Positions 9,742-18,805 of a stretch of 47,173 bases of DNA are shown here, piece by piece. Origin of the DNA: Tepidibacillus fermentans. Its GTDB lineage: Bacteria > Bacillota > Bacilli > Tepidibacillales > Tepidibacillaceae. The notes beneath the pieces are model-generated. The model made no database searches, was not told where the DNA came from, and saw nothing but the letters and a program-made list of their open reading frames with translations. The stretch lies in the NCBI RefSeq assembly GCF_004342885.1, contig NZ_SMAB01000018.1, forward strand, positions 1 through 47,173, in the 5' to 3' direction. A program made the position numbers and the translations under genes. Position 1 is the first letter of the stretch. Each line of letters opens with the position of its first letter.

Positions 9742-10014
9742 AATCGAGTAGGAGGGGGTGACTAAGTCCTCTCACACCACCGTACGTACCGACCGGTATA
9801 CGGCGGTTCTCGATAGGACAAGACAAAGCCTTCTCCGAATCCATTCGTCTAGTACTTTGCTCTTTATCCAAATCATCCAAAAGGATGCAAGAAGAGGACT
9901 TAATGGCGTTCCAGTCTACTAAACCAGCCCTTGGCGGCTTAGGACTTTGTCTTGTTGTGCAGACTCATCCGAATGGCCTAGCCTCCAATTGGGTTCGTGT
10001 ACCTAGGCGCACAC
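9742..10014 (-). mobile_element. Degenerate, ORF-less group IIC intron
   Basis: On the minus strand the element starts GTGTGCGCC, fitting the group II 5' consensus GUGYG. It continues with ACACGAACC, GGATGAGT and ACAAAGTCCT, which match domain I of class C introns such as the Oceanobacillus iheyensis intron, and ends with the domain V core GAACCGCCGTATACC / GGTACGTACGGTGGT followed by CCTACTCGATT. At about 273 nt it is far shorter than the roughly 400-nt minimal ribozyme: most of the 5' half of domain I and domains II-IV are deleted, and no reverse transcriptase is encoded. It lies directly after the fhs terminator stem, the known insertion site type of class C introns. It accounts for nearly all of the 320-base gap between fhs and coaX. 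Confidence 0.85.
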
Positions 10015-10043
10015 AAAGAAGCAGGAGAAAGGGATCTCCTGCT
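10014..10043 (-). terminator. Terminator of fhs, target of the intron insertion
   Basis: Perfect nine-base stem AGCAGGAGA / TCTCCTGCT with a six-base loop, followed by TCTTT where the intron begins. The U-tract is short because the intron interrupts it. Confidence 0.8.
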
Positions 10044-10059
10044 AAATGGTTTCCATCTG

Positions 10060-11745
10060 TTAAAATAAACCTCGAATCGTACCATTCTCATCAATATCCA
10101 TGTTTAATGCTGCTGGTTTTTTCGGGAGTCCAGGCATTGTCATTACTTCTCCAGTAAGCGCAACAATAAATCCTGCTCCAATAGAAGGTCTTAATTCTCG
10201 GATGGTAATCTTAAATCCTGTTGGCCTACCTAATCGGGTAGGATCATCGGATAATGAATACTGAGTTTTTGCCATACAGATAGGGAGTCTGTCCCATCCA
10301 TTCTCTATAAATTGAGTAATTTGTTTTTTCACAGTACTTGTAAATTCCACACCATCTGCTCCATAGACCATTTTAGCAATCGTCCCGATCTTTTCTTCGA
10401 TCGATTGATCCAGCGAATAAAGTTCTTGATGAACCCTTCTTTCTTTCTCAACAATCGCAATCAATTTTTGAGCTAATTCTATGCCCCCTTCGCCGCCTTT
10501 TTCCCAAACTTCTGTCATTGCGAAAGGTACTCCTTCTGCTTCTAACATTTCCTTTAATGCTTGTAATTCATTTTCGGTGTCAGTAGGAAAACGATTAATG
10601 GCAACAATAAAAGGAAGATGAAATTGACGAATCGTATCCATATGTTTTTGTAGATTTGCATAACCATTTCTTAATGCTTCAACATTTTCTAGTGCTAAAT
10701 CTGTTTTCGCTACACCTCCATGCATTTTTAATGCTCGTACGGTAGCGACGATCACTACTGCGTTCGGTTTATAGTTCCCATACCTCGATGCAATATGGAA
10801 AAACTTTTCAGCCCCTAGATCGGCACCAAATCCAGCCTCAGTAATGGTATAGTCAGCTAGTTTTAGGGCCATTTTTGTAGCTAAAATGCTATTCGTACCA
10901 TGCGCAATATTTGCAAATGGACCACCATGAACAAAAGCAGGCGTATTTTCGATGGTTTGAACAAGATTAGGTTTAATTGCATCTTTTAATAACAATGCCA
11001 TTGCTCCTTGAGCACCTAAGTCTTTTGCTGTCACTGGTTTTTTATCATATGTATAAGCAACAACGATTTTCCCAAGTTTCTGTTTCAAATCTTCAATTCC
11101 ATCTGCTAAACATAAAATCGCCATTACCTCTGATGCAACCGTAATATCGAAACCATCTTGCCGCGGTACACCTTGCATAGGACCACCTAAACCAATTACG
11201 ATATTTCGTAATGCGCGATCATTCAGATCAACAACCCTTTTCCAAATCACCCTTCGCGGATCAATATTCAGCTCGTTCCCTTGCATAATATGATTATCGA
11301 TCAGTGCAGAGAGCGCATTATGTGCTGTCGTAATCGCATGAATATCTCCTGTAAAGTGGAGATTAATATCTTCCATCGGCACCACTTGCGAATAACCACC
11401 ACCTGCTGCTCCCCCTTTTATACCCATACTTGGGCCCAAAGAAGGTTCCCGCAAAGCAATGATCGCTTTTTTCCCAATTCGTTGAAATGCTTGACCTAAA
11501 CCTACTGTAACCGTGGATTTTCCTTCACCTGCAGGTGTTGGATTAATTGCTGTAACAAGGATCAACTTACCATCTTCTTTATCTTTTAAGCGATTTAATA
11601 ACTGAAGCGATACCTTTGCCTTATATTTCCCATAAAGTTCTAGCTCATCCTCAAAGATACCTAGTTGTTCCGCAATTTCTTGAATGGGTTTCATCTGTGC
11701 CTTTTGTGCAATTTCAATATCGCTTAGCATCGTTTTTTTGGTCAT
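10060..11745 (-). CDS. fhs: Formate-tetrahydrofolate ligase (10-formyltetrahydrofolate synthetase)
   Basis: ATP-dependent activation of formate onto tetrahydrofolate, supplying one-carbon units for purines and initiator tRNA formylation, and also the methyl branch of acetogenesis. About 561 residues, family size. The P-loop is [16 protein letters not shown] (about 68); further signatures are [18 protein letters not shown], the His-rich [14 protein letters not shown] and [13 protein letters not shown]. Two adjacent ATGs follow AAAGGGGCGAT; the second has the better spacing. This gene is not at this locus in B. subtilis, which lacks fhs; here it complements the folate genes nearby. I saw no ZTP riboswitch in front of it. 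Confidence 0.95.
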   Translation of the reverse strand: MTKKTMLSDIEIAQKAQMKPIQEIAEQLGIFEDELELYGKYKAKVSLQLLNRLKDKEDGKLILVTAINPTPAGEGKSTVTVGLGQAFQRIGKKAIIALREPSLGPSMGIKGGAAGGGYSQVVPMEDINLHFTGDIHAITTAHNALSALIDNHIMQGNELNIDPRRVIWKRVVDLNDRALRNIVIGLGGPMQGVPRQDGFDITVASEVMAILCLADGIEDLKQKLGKIVVAYTYDKKPVTAKDLGAQGAMALLLKDAIKPNLVQTIENTPAFVHGGPFANIAHGTNSILATKMALKLADYTITEAGFGADLGAEKFFHIASRYGNYKPNAVVIVATVRALKMHGGVAKTDLALENVEALRNGYANLQKHMDTIRQFHLPFIVAINRFPTDTENELQALKEMLEAEGVPFAMTEVWEKGGEGGIELAQKLIAIVEKERRVHQELYSLDQSIEEKIGTIAKMVYGADGVEFTSTVKKQITQFIENGWDRLPICMAKTQYSLSDDPTRLGRPTGFKITIRELRPSIGAGFIVALTGEVMTMPGLPKKPAALNMDIDENGTIRGLF

Positions 11746-11856
11746 CATATCGCCCCTTTTTCTCTTATTCCTTTTTTATATCTAGTTAAGAACAAAAATT
11801 TCGATTCTATTTTTAGTATAACATTTCATGAAGCATTTCGATGAATGAATGTTCAC

Positions 11857-11888
11857 AAAAAAAAAAAAGAAGTAGTTATTACTACTCC
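11857..11888 (-). terminator. Terminator of ftsH
   Basis: GGAGTAGT / ACTACTTC stem with a four-base loop, followed by twelve Ts on the minus strand, 13 bases after the ftsH stop. One of the longest U-tracts in the window. Confidence 0.85.
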
Positions 11889-11900
11889 CTTATTTTATAC

Positions 11901-13838
11901 CTATTCGTCTTTCTTTTCATCTTGGTTAGCTTGGTCATTAGGCTGTACTTCTTGATCTTGGCGATTCTCTTTTCCTTGAATCTGGATTTTAATCTCTCGA
12001 TTTATCTTTTCGTCCGCTAATTTACCATTCTCAATTAACTGTCTAATTTCGTCAGCATCCAAGGTTTCTTTTACCATTAATGTTTGAGCAACCAATTCTA
12101 ATTCATCACGATGTGCCTGTAAAACTTCTTTACAACGCTTATAGCTCTCATCAATAATTCTTTTAATTTCCATATCAATTTCGTATGCAATTTTATCACT
12201 ATAGTTTGGCTCTCGATTAAAGTCTCTACCTAAAAATACCTGTCCTTGACCATGGCCAAACTGCATCGGGCCTAATTTTTCACTCATTCCAAATTCCGTA
12301 ACCATCCGTCTCGCAATACCTGTTGCTCGTTCAAAGTCATTATGAGCACCCGTACTTACTTCACCTAGTACGATTTCTTCTGCCACACGACCACCTAACA
12401 AACCAACAATCTTATCTAATAATTCAGGCTTTGTCATAAAATAACGATCTTCTTTAGGTAACATTACCGTATATCCACCTGCACTACCTCTAGGTACAAC
12501 GGTGACTTTATGAACCTGATCAGCATGCTCTAAATGATATCCAACAATGGTATGCCCAGCTTCATGATAGGCTACAATCCGTTTTTCTTTATCACTAATC
12601 ATTCGGCTCTTTTTCTCTGGTCCCGCAATTACCCGATCAATCGCTTCATCCACTTCTTGCATCGTGATATTCTTTCGACCTTTTCTTGCAGCTAAGAGAG
12701 CAGCTTCATTTAGTACATTCTCTAAATCCGCACCAGTAAATCCTGGTGTTCTTCTAGCTAACACATCTAATTTCAAATCATCAGCAAGTGGTTTATTTCG
12801 TGCATGTACTTTCAGTATCTCTTCCCGTCCTTTTACATCAGGACGATCTACCGTAATTTGACGATCGAAACGACCTGGTCTAAGGAGTGCTGGGTCTAAA
12901 ATATCTGGTCGGTTTGTGGCTGCGATAATAATAATACCTTCATTCGCACCAAAACCGTCCATTTCAACTAATAATTGGTTTAGAGTTTGTTCTCTTTCAT
13001 CATGGCCACCACCTAAACCAGCACCACGTTGACGACCTACGGCATCGATCTCATCGATAAAGATAATACAAGGGGAATTTTTTTTAGCATTATCAAAAAG
13101 GTCACGAACCCTCGATGCTCCAACACCCACAAACATCTCAACAAAATCTGAACCGCTAATACTAAAAAATGGTACGTTTGCTTCACCAGCAACAGCTCTA
13201 GCCAACAAGGTTTTCCCTGTTCCAGGAGGTCCAACTAATAATACACCTTTAGGAATTCTAGCCCCTAAGCTCGCAAATTTCCGAGGATCTTGTAAATACT
13301 CAACGATTTCTTCAAGCTCTGCTTTTTCTTCATCAGCCCCTGCGACATCATTAAATGTTACCTTTTTCTTTTCTTCATTATATAATCGGGCACGGCTTTT
13401 ACCAAAGTTCATCACTTTGCTTCCGCCACCCTGGGCTTGATTTAATAAGAAAAAGAAAAGAACAAATATAAGAATAAACGGAATAATAGACGTTAAAAAG
13501 GTGATCCAAATCGAATCCTTTTTTGGTTCTAAAAAGCGTAACTCTTTAACCGGTGCCTTTGTTAAGGTATTTAGAAATCCTTCACTAAAAGGAACATTGG
13601 TATAAAATTCTTTTTTATTGGTCGGTGTAGTATCTGCATATACCCCTTCAATCCGAAAAGTTAAACCATCTGGACGCGCGGTGATTTGGCTATATTTACC
13701 TTCCATTAATTCTTTCTGAAATTGTGTAAATGGAATTTGTTCAGTTTTTATGCCTGGTTTTGTTATAAAACTGACAATTCCAACAGTTAGTAATAATATT
13801 AGCAAATAAAATCCTGTATTTCTTAAAAAACGATTCAA
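11901..13838 (-). CDS. ftsH: ATP-dependent zinc metalloprotease FtsH
   Basis: Membrane-bound AAA+ protease that degrades misfolded membrane proteins and regulators, including in sporulation. Two N-terminal membrane segments (about 5-25 and 103-125) flank an extracytoplasmic domain. The AAA module shows GPPGTGKT and FIDEID, and the protease domain HEAGH, with a charged Gln/Asp-rich tail. The open frame extends upstream to a GTG, but AGGAGG lies within that extension seven bases before a TTG. Starting at TTG gives [16 protein letters not shown], matching the B. subtilis N-terminus MNRVFRNTIFYLLILL. So a TTG start and 645 residues are proposed. Confidence 0.96.
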   Translation of the reverse strand: MNRFLRNTGFYLLILLLTVGIVSFITKPGIKTEQIPFTQFQKELMEGKYSQITARPDGLTFRIEGVYADTTPTNKKEFYTNVPFSEGFLNTLTKAPVKELRFLEPKKDSIWITFLTSIIPFILIFVLFFFLLNQAQGGGSKVMNFGKSRARLYNEEKKKVTFNDVAGADEEKAELEEIVEYLQDPRKFASLGARIPKGVLLVGPPGTGKTLLARAVAGEANVPFFSISGSDFVEMFVGVGASRVRDLFDNAKKNSPCIIFIDEIDAVGRQRGAGLGGGHDEREQTLNQLLVEMDGFGANEGIIIIAATNRPDILDPALLRPGRFDRQITVDRPDVKGREEILKVHARNKPLADDLKLDVLARRTPGFTGADLENVLNEAALLAARKGRKNITMQEVDEAIDRVIAGPEKKSRMISDKEKRIVAYHEAGHTIVGYHLEHADQVHKVTVVPRGSAGGYTVMLPKEDRYFMTKPELLDKIVGLLGGRVAEEIVLGEVSTGAHNDFERATGIARRMVTEFGMSEKLGPMQFGHGQGQVFLGRDFNREPNYSDKIAYEIDMEIKRIIDESYKRCKEVLQAHRDELELVAQTLMVKETLDADEIRQLIENGKLADEKINREIKIQIQGKENRQDQEVQPNDQANQDEKKDE

Positions 13839-13907
13839 TCTCTTGCCTCCTCTCACGGGCACTTATTATATTTTACCATAGTAAAAAAATTACTCAAATA
13901 GAAGGGG

Positions 13908-14447
13908 CTATTTTTGATACACTTCTGGTTTTAAAACTCCAATGAAAGGAAGATTCCGGTATTCTTCTGCATAATCTAAGCCATAACCAACAACAAATTC
14001 GTCAGGAATAACAAAACCGCTTAAATCCGGTTTTAAATCCACTTTACGACGATGGGGTTTATCCAATAGAGTAACAATCTTAATTGATTTCACATTCCTT
14101 CTATTTAATAAATCGACTAAATAACTTAATGTAAGTCCACTATCAATGATATCCTCAACAATTATGAGGTCACGTCCTTCTACCGTACGATCTAAATCTT
14201 TTAGAATACGAACGACTCCAGAGGATTCAGTAGAAGCGCCATAGCTAGAAACAGCCATAAAGTCAACTTCAAGTGGAATATTCATCTTACGAATTAAATC
14301 TGACATAAATAAAATGGCACCTTTTAGAACACATACCATTAATGGTTTTGTATCCTTATATTCTTCGCTTAAAATCGCTCCTAATTCAGTGATTTTTTGA
14401 TCCAGTTCTTCCTTTGAAATCAGTATTTCTTTGATGTCATTTTCCAT
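13908..14447 (-). CDS. hpt: Hypoxanthine-guanine phosphoribosyltransferase
   Basis: Salvages hypoxanthine and guanine with PRPP. The 179-residue type I PRTase has the PRPP loop [13 protein letters not shown] (about 100) and [12 protein letters not shown]. The ATG at 14447 is seven bases from AGGAGG; another ATG two codons upstream overlaps the ribosome-binding site. The order tilS-hpt-ftsH is conserved in Bacilli, where TilS and HprT have been reported to act together in ftsH control. Confidence 0.95.
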   Translation of the reverse strand: MENDIKEILISKEELDQKITELGAILSEEYKDTKPLMVCVLKGAILFMSDLIRKMNIPLEVDFMAVSSYGASTESSGVVRILKDLDRTVEGRDLIIVEDIIDSGLTLSYLVDLLNRRNVKSIKIVTLLDKPHRRKVDLKPDLSGFVIPDEFVVGYGLDYAEEYRNLPFIGVLKPEVYQK

Positions 14448-14496
14448 AAACATCCTCCTATAAAATCTTATGTTTCAAAAATTGGCTTATTCCAAG

Positions 14497-15867
14497 CTAG
14501 AGATCTTCCAACTGTATATAAAGAAATGACTCCGTATTTTCCGAGATTCGTTTTAGGTTTGACCGTTTAATTCCTGGAATCCAAAGAATTTGGCCATCTG
14601 CTTCAATAATTGGTTGCTTGTCTCGCCATTCCTTTGGAATTTTCTGATCAATAAAAATATCTTTTACCTTTTTACTTCCATTCATCCCTTTGATTTGCAT
14701 ACGGTCACCATGTCGTCTACTCCGAACCGTTATTTTTTTTTCTTTCATGAGATGGAAATCAAAAACGTCCCAAACCCCACTAGGATCGTTTCTTTTTTCC
14801 GAAACATAAGCTCTTATTCGTTTTTTAATATGAGGTAATTCCAAAACGCCTGGTATTGACATCTCAAATACATAAGGAGTATGTTTCAACTCCTTTATTG
14901 TTTTCAATATAATTTTGTCATACTCTCGATAAACCCGAAGATTCGGTAAATCAAGCGATTTTGATGGATGTGACTGACTGATCAAAAATAATATTTTTTC
15001 TATGTGAGAAAAGGTAAATTCTTCTTTTAAATTCAGATAACTTAATATTAGATGAATTACCCGCCTTTGTAAAGCAATGTCTAAGTTTTGCAAATAGAAT
15101 ACATTCAAGATATAGGTATCCTTCTCTTTTTCGATCAGACTTTTGTTAAGTTCATTAGTAGCTACCTTTTGCATGTAATCATCTTCAGCTTGATTCAATT
15201 TTGCGATTTGACTTAAATGGTTAATGAGTTTTCTATTATACTTTTGTAAATAAGGAATAATGTTTAAACGAATTTCGTTACGAAAATATTTTGTTGAGAA
15301 GTTGCTTTGATCAACACGATAAGGGATAGACCATTCCTTTATATACTGGTCAATCTCCTCTCTTGTAATGTCTAACAACGGGCGAATAATCGACAATCCT
15401 TCGAATTCCCTTACATAAGGGATACCTGATAACCCATGTGGACCAGTACCTCGGATCAACCTCATCATTAATGTCTCTGCTTGGTCGTTAGCATGATGAC
15501 CTAATGCTAGATATCCAGCATTCCACTCCTTTGCCGTTTCAAGATAAAATTGATAACGAATTTTCCTTGCTGCCTCTTGGGCCCCTAACTTCTTCTCCTT
15601 CATATAAAGAGGCACATTATATTCTTTAATAACGGCGGGTATTCCCATTTTGTTGCACTGATCTCGAACAAACTCAGCATCTAGATTCGCTTCAATCCCC
15701 CGAAATTGATGATTTAAATGAGCAACAACAAGCGGATTGGAAACCAAATTTGTTAAAATGTGTAATAAGGCCATCGAGTCAGGTCCACCAGATACACCGA
15801 TAATAATTGGGCGATCATCTGAAATCATGTTATAAGATTTGATCGTCGCTTTGACTCTGTTTAACAT
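14497..15867 (-). CDS. tilS: tRNA(Ile)-lysidine synthase
   Basis: Modifies C34 of tRNA-Ile(CAU) to lysidine so that it reads AUA; essential. About 456 residues: N-type ATP pyrophosphatase with the P-loop VSGGPDSMALL (about 25), LGHHANDQAETLMMRLIRGTG (about 125), and the two C-terminal TilS domains (RSRRHGDRM near residue 375). The start lies inside the preceding exporter gene, overlapping by 38 bases (50 if the upstream ATG at 15879 is used; that one directly abuts its AAGGA). Length and N-terminus agree with B. subtilis TilS when starting at MLNRV. Confidence 0.93.
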   Translation of the reverse strand: MLNRVKATIKSYNMISDDRPIIIGVSGGPDSMALLHILTNLVSNPLVVAHLNHQFRGIEANLDAEFVRDQCNKMGIPAVIKEYNVPLYMKEKKLGAQEAARKIRYQFYLETAKEWNAGYLALGHHANDQAETLMMRLIRGTGPHGLSGIPYVREFEGLSIIRPLLDITREEIDQYIKEWSIPYRVDQSNFSTKYFRNEIRLNIIPYLQKYNRKLINHLSQIAKLNQAEDDYMQKVATNELNKSLIEKEKDTYILNVFYLQNLDIALQRRVIHLILSYLNLKEEFTFSHIEKILFLISQSHPSKSLDLPNLRVYREYDKIILKTIKELKHTPYVFEMSIPGVLELPHIKKRIRAYVSEKRNDPSGVWDVFDFHLMKEKKITVRSRRHGDRMQIKGMNGSKKVKDIFIDQKIPKEWRDKQPIIEADGQILWIPGIKRSNLKRISENTESFLYIQLEDL

Positions 15868-16306
15868 GAATCTGGTCATTCCTTTTTTTAGTCTGTGATA
15901 TTACTCCAGAAATAATAAGTCCGAAAGCAATCGCTCCAGATATTAGTAATGTCTTCGTAGCCAATTTAATAGCAATTGAGTATTCATTCTCCACAAAGTT
16001 ACGCATAGTTTCGTACGCCGGCCCTCCCGGAACCAATGGAATGATTCCTGCAATACTAAATACAGTAACTGGCATTTTTTTTATCCTTGCAAGCAATTGA
16101 CTTATGATTGCAACGAATAAAGTTGAAATCAGAGTTGCCGCCATAATATCGTATCCATAATTTACACTTAATATCGAATATAGCACCCAACCAAACATTC
16201 CAATGATTCCACCACTAATTAACGCCTTTTTCGGAACATTAAAGATGATTCCAAAAGCAATCGTTGAAAAAAAACCGGTCGCTAATAATTTAAGATAGTA
16301 GGACAT
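15830..16306 (-). CDS. Threonine/serine exporter family protein, C-terminal-domain subunit (ThrE/YjjB-like)
   Basis: 158-residue membrane protein with four or five hydrophobic segments and the motif IAGIIPLVPGGPAYE (about 90), characteristic of the DUF3815/ThrE_2 half of ThrE-type amino acid exporters. It lies 22 bp after its partner, with which it would form the two-gene split form of the transporter. AAGGA is eight bases from ATG 16306; two earlier ATGs are too close to the site. It overlaps the start of tilS. Substrate is inferred from the family; it was not measured here. Confidence 0.85.
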   Translation of the reverse strand: MSYYLKLLATGFFSTIAFGIIFNVPKKALISGGIIGMFGWVLYSILSVNYGYDIMAATLISTLFVAIISQLLARIKKMPVTVFSIAGIIPLVPGGPAYETMRNFVENEYSIAIKLATKTLLISGAIAFGLIISGVISQTKKRNDQIHVKQSQSDDQIL

Positions 16307-16328
16307 CGTCATCATCCTTCAGACTTTT

Positions 16329-17084
16329 TTAACGGAAAAAAACAAGAATAACTGCTATTCCTGTACCGATTGCTAATGCAGTTAAAAGAGCTTCTGCTCC
16401 TCTAGCTAGTCCAGAAACAAGATCACCAGCCATTAAATCGCGTACGGCATTTGTGATTAGAACCCCAGGAACTAAAGGCATAATCGATCCGATAATGATC
16501 TTATCCAAATTGGTTCCAAAACCCATTTTTGTTGAAACGGAAACGATCAGACCAATCAGAAAAGCGGTTACGATTTCAGCAAAAAATTTCACTTTGGCGA
16601 TATCGTGAAGCAGTACAAAAATAATGAAGCCAATACCTCCCGCAATAATAGCGGGAAAAGAGTCTTTCCAATCCCCACCAAACATTAAAACGAACAAACC
16701 GCTAGATATAGCCGCAGCCAACGTTTTTAACCACATCGGATAAAGGGGGTTCAATTGTTCGATCTCACGTAACTTTTCATAGGCTTCATCGATCGTCATT
16801 AGACCGTCACTAATTTTGCGGGAAATATCATTGACAAGAACAACTTTATTTAAATCAATCGATCGTAGATGAATCCGAATAAACTTTGTTTTCTGTTGGT
16901 TTTCTTCTTGAAGAGTTAAGAAGATTCCAGTAGGCGTTACATAGCTGGAAGCTTCTCCTTCAAGGAAGGATTGAGCAATACGAAGCATGGTGTCTTCAAC
17001 CCGATATGTTTCCCCACCATTCGCTAACATCAGTTTACCTGCTAACAAACAGACTTCCATTACTTTAGAAATATCCTCTTTCAA
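16329..17084 (-). CDS. Threonine/serine exporter family protein, N-terminal-domain subunit (ThrE/YjjP-like)
   Basis: 251 residues: a cytoplasmic N-terminal part (1-115) with GGETYRVEDTM and TPTGIFLTL, typical of DUF1212/ThrE, then about five membrane segments with IIGSIMPLVPGVLITNAVRDLMAGD. The partner subunit follows. The start is TTG, with a GGGGGG ribosome-binding site six bases upstream; the next ATG is at residue 9 and would cut the conserved N-terminus. This pair is an insertion between yabT and tilS, which are adjacent in B. subtilis; similar pairs occur scattered in Firmicutes. Confidence 0.85.
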   Translation of the reverse strand: MKEDISKVMEVCLLAGKLMLANGGETYRVEDTMLRIAQSFLEGEASSYVTPTGIFLTLQEENQQKTKFIRIHLRSIDLNKVVLVNDISRKISDGLMTIDEAYEKLREIEQLNPLYPMWLKTLAAAISSGLFVLMFGGDWKDSFPAIIAGGIGFIIFVLLHDIAKVKFFAEIVTAFLIGLIVSVSTKMGFGTNLDKIIIGSIMPLVPGVLITNAVRDLMAGDLVSGLARGAEALLTALAIGTGIAVILVFFR

Positions 17085-17099
17085 ACGGCGCCCCCCAAA

Positions 17100-18023
17100 C
17101 TACCCTAATTCTAGGAGAAAATAAATGGAAACGGCGAAGAACAAAAGAGATAAGGAGAATAACCATTCGACCCACTTCCATTTTCTTTCTTCTAATGACT
17201 GAGTATGACGTAACATTGGTTCAACTTGAAGAATGGCTTGTTCTACTGTGATTATTTCTCCATCGATAATTTTTTTTAGTATAGGTATTACTCGTCTTAG
17301 CTTTTTAATCTTTGGTATTATATCACAAACCTCGTTTATATTTCGAGAATGACGAAAAATTTGCAATAATTTATTTTTTCCTAATCCTAATTGGATAAAA
17401 ATCATGGTTGCAGAAAACAGGTCATAATGGGAATCTGCCAATCGATGCCCTTTTCGCCAACTTCCTCGATCATAGATTTCTGTATATTGACGAATCCCTT
17501 CAAAAAATACAGTTACACCACCATAATCGACAAAAGATATTTCCCCACTAAAAGGATCTACTAATAAATGTTCTGGTTTTAAATCACCACAAGCAAAACG
17601 TTGACAATGGAACTTTTGTAACATTTTTAACAAACGATAAAAAGTATAGGTATAAACCACTTCATTTTTCCCATATAGAAACTGTTCCAATGGTAACCCT
17701 CTTTTATAGGTCATCACATAAAAAGGGAAAATTTCAGCTTCTTGGTTTTCATAATCATCGATATCAAATAAGGAAAACCCAAGGCTTAGTCCTTGGGCTT
17801 CATTTAAACGTTGAATCATTTGAATCTCATAACTAAAGGTAACCGTGTCCAAAACTATTTTCATAGCATATTGTCTACCTTGTGACTCAACTAAATATAC
17901 TTGACCATTTTCCCCTAAACCAAGGAGGCTAATTACCCGATATTGCTTTCCGTTCCATTTCCCCTTAATGAGTGATCCAGCTTTAAAATCGTTAGATTTA
18001 TCTCGTTTAGATAATAAATTCAT
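17100..18023 (-). CDS. yabT: Sporulation-associated Ser/Thr protein kinase YabT
   Basis: Hanks-type kinase of 307 residues with a single C-terminal membrane segment (about 285-304). In B. subtilis YabT is activated by DNA and phosphorylates RecA and other proteins during spore development. Visible motifs: glycine loop GLGENGQVYLV (about 35), AMKI with the ATP-anchoring Lys, catalytic loop ACGDLKPEHLLVD, and FVDYGG in place of DFG. The HRD His and Arg are replaced by Cys and Gly, and the metal-binding Asn after KPE is His. The gene overlaps yabS by 17 bases; AGGAG is six bases before the ATG. Confidence 0.88.
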   Translation of the reverse strand: MNLLSKRDKSNDFKAGSLIKGKWNGKQYRVISLLGLGENGQVYLVESQGRQYAMKIVLDTVTFSYEIQMIQRLNEAQGLSLGFSLFDIDDYENQEAEIFPFYVMTYKRGLPLEQFLYGKNEVVYTYTFYRLLKMLQKFHCQRFACGDLKPEHLLVDPFSGEISFVDYGGVTVFFEGIRQYTEIYDRGSWRKGHRLADSHYDLFSATMIFIQLGLGKNKLLQIFRHSRNINEVCDIIPKIKKLRRVIPILKKIIDGEIITVEQAILQVEPMLRHTQSLEERKWKWVEWLFSLSLLFFAVSIYFLLELG

Positions 18024-18738
18024 CTAATACTCCTCTTTGTCTTTGATCAATATTTTTCATAAATGGGAGCATATATTCTAAACTCGTTAATAAGGCTGGA
18101 CCTGTTGGCGTATTTCCATTAGGAATGAGCTTAGAAATAATCGGGTTTATTTTTGAAATCTCCGTTGTCCAAGGTAAGACAATATCAACGATATTTTCGA
18201 TTCCAGGGAAAAAGGCGATGGCAATTTGACTATCGCCTGCTCTTGAATGGATGCTTAACTGAAAATCATAAATGGCTTCTTTTAATTTTTCCATTTTTCT
18301 TGACATGCTTGCGCTACGATCGACTAATAGTAAAATTTTTAAATGACTATATTCGGAGAGCTGATCGATGATTTTCCCAACCTCTATCCGTTCATTTGGG
18401 GGAAGGGAATCATAAGAGCGGTGCTGGAGAATTTGCATCAATTGCTGATTGATCACTTGTTGTATCGTATAATTCATCGTTTTTTTCGTAAAAAGCTCTA
18501 TCGTCTTTGCGACTTGTTCGACTTGAACAATTTGGCTATAACCACCGCCTGCTTTTGCTATTGCTTCAATTTCTGTTATCCCTTGAACCCCCGTTTTTTG
18601 ATCATCCGTGATTCCAATGACATGAATAATGACCCCATCTTTATAAGCAATTTTTGCTGCTTCAATAGGTGATATTCCCGAATTCGAATACCCATCCGTA
18701 ATTAAAATAATTTGTTGAAAAGTAAGCTGCTTTCTCAT
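18007..18738 (-). CDS. yabS: von Willebrand factor A domain protein YabS
   Basis: 243 residues with what look like two vWA-like halves: ILITDGYSNSG at the N-terminus and LLLVDRSASMSRKM (MIDAS DxSxS) at about residue 136. Matches B. subtilis YabS in place, size and N-terminal QIILITDG. Role is unknown; its overlap with yabT and position after spoIIE suggest a sporulation unit. The ATG has AAAGGA ahead of it. Confidence 0.85.
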   Translation of the reverse strand: MRKQLTFQQIILITDGYSNSGISPIEAAKIAYKDGVIIHVIGITDDQKTGVQGITEIEAIAKAGGGYSQIVQVEQVAKTIELFTKKTMNYTIQQVINQQLMQILQHRSYDSLPPNERIEVGKIIDQLSEYSHLKILLLVDRSASMSRKMEKLKEAIYDFQLSIHSRAGDSQIAIAFFPGIENIVDIVLPWTTEISKINPIISKLIPNGNTPTGPALLTSLEYMLPFMKNIDQRQRGVLDEFII

Positions 18739-18805
18739 TCTTTTCCTTTCCCCCCAATCGTTTTATTACATTCATTTCCAGATGGAGGGAAAGATATACT
18801 TTTTT

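Noticed and set aside
9885-10157. Plus-strand frame of 90 codons over the intron and the fhs 3' end
   Set aside because: It is the antisense of the group IIC intron and of fhs; similar spurious peptides arise wherever such introns occur.
11746-11856. ZTP riboswitch or other folate-related riboswitch before fhs
   Set aside because: Expected from other Firmicutes, but the short leader lacks the conserved ZTP motifs and any suitable structure by eye.
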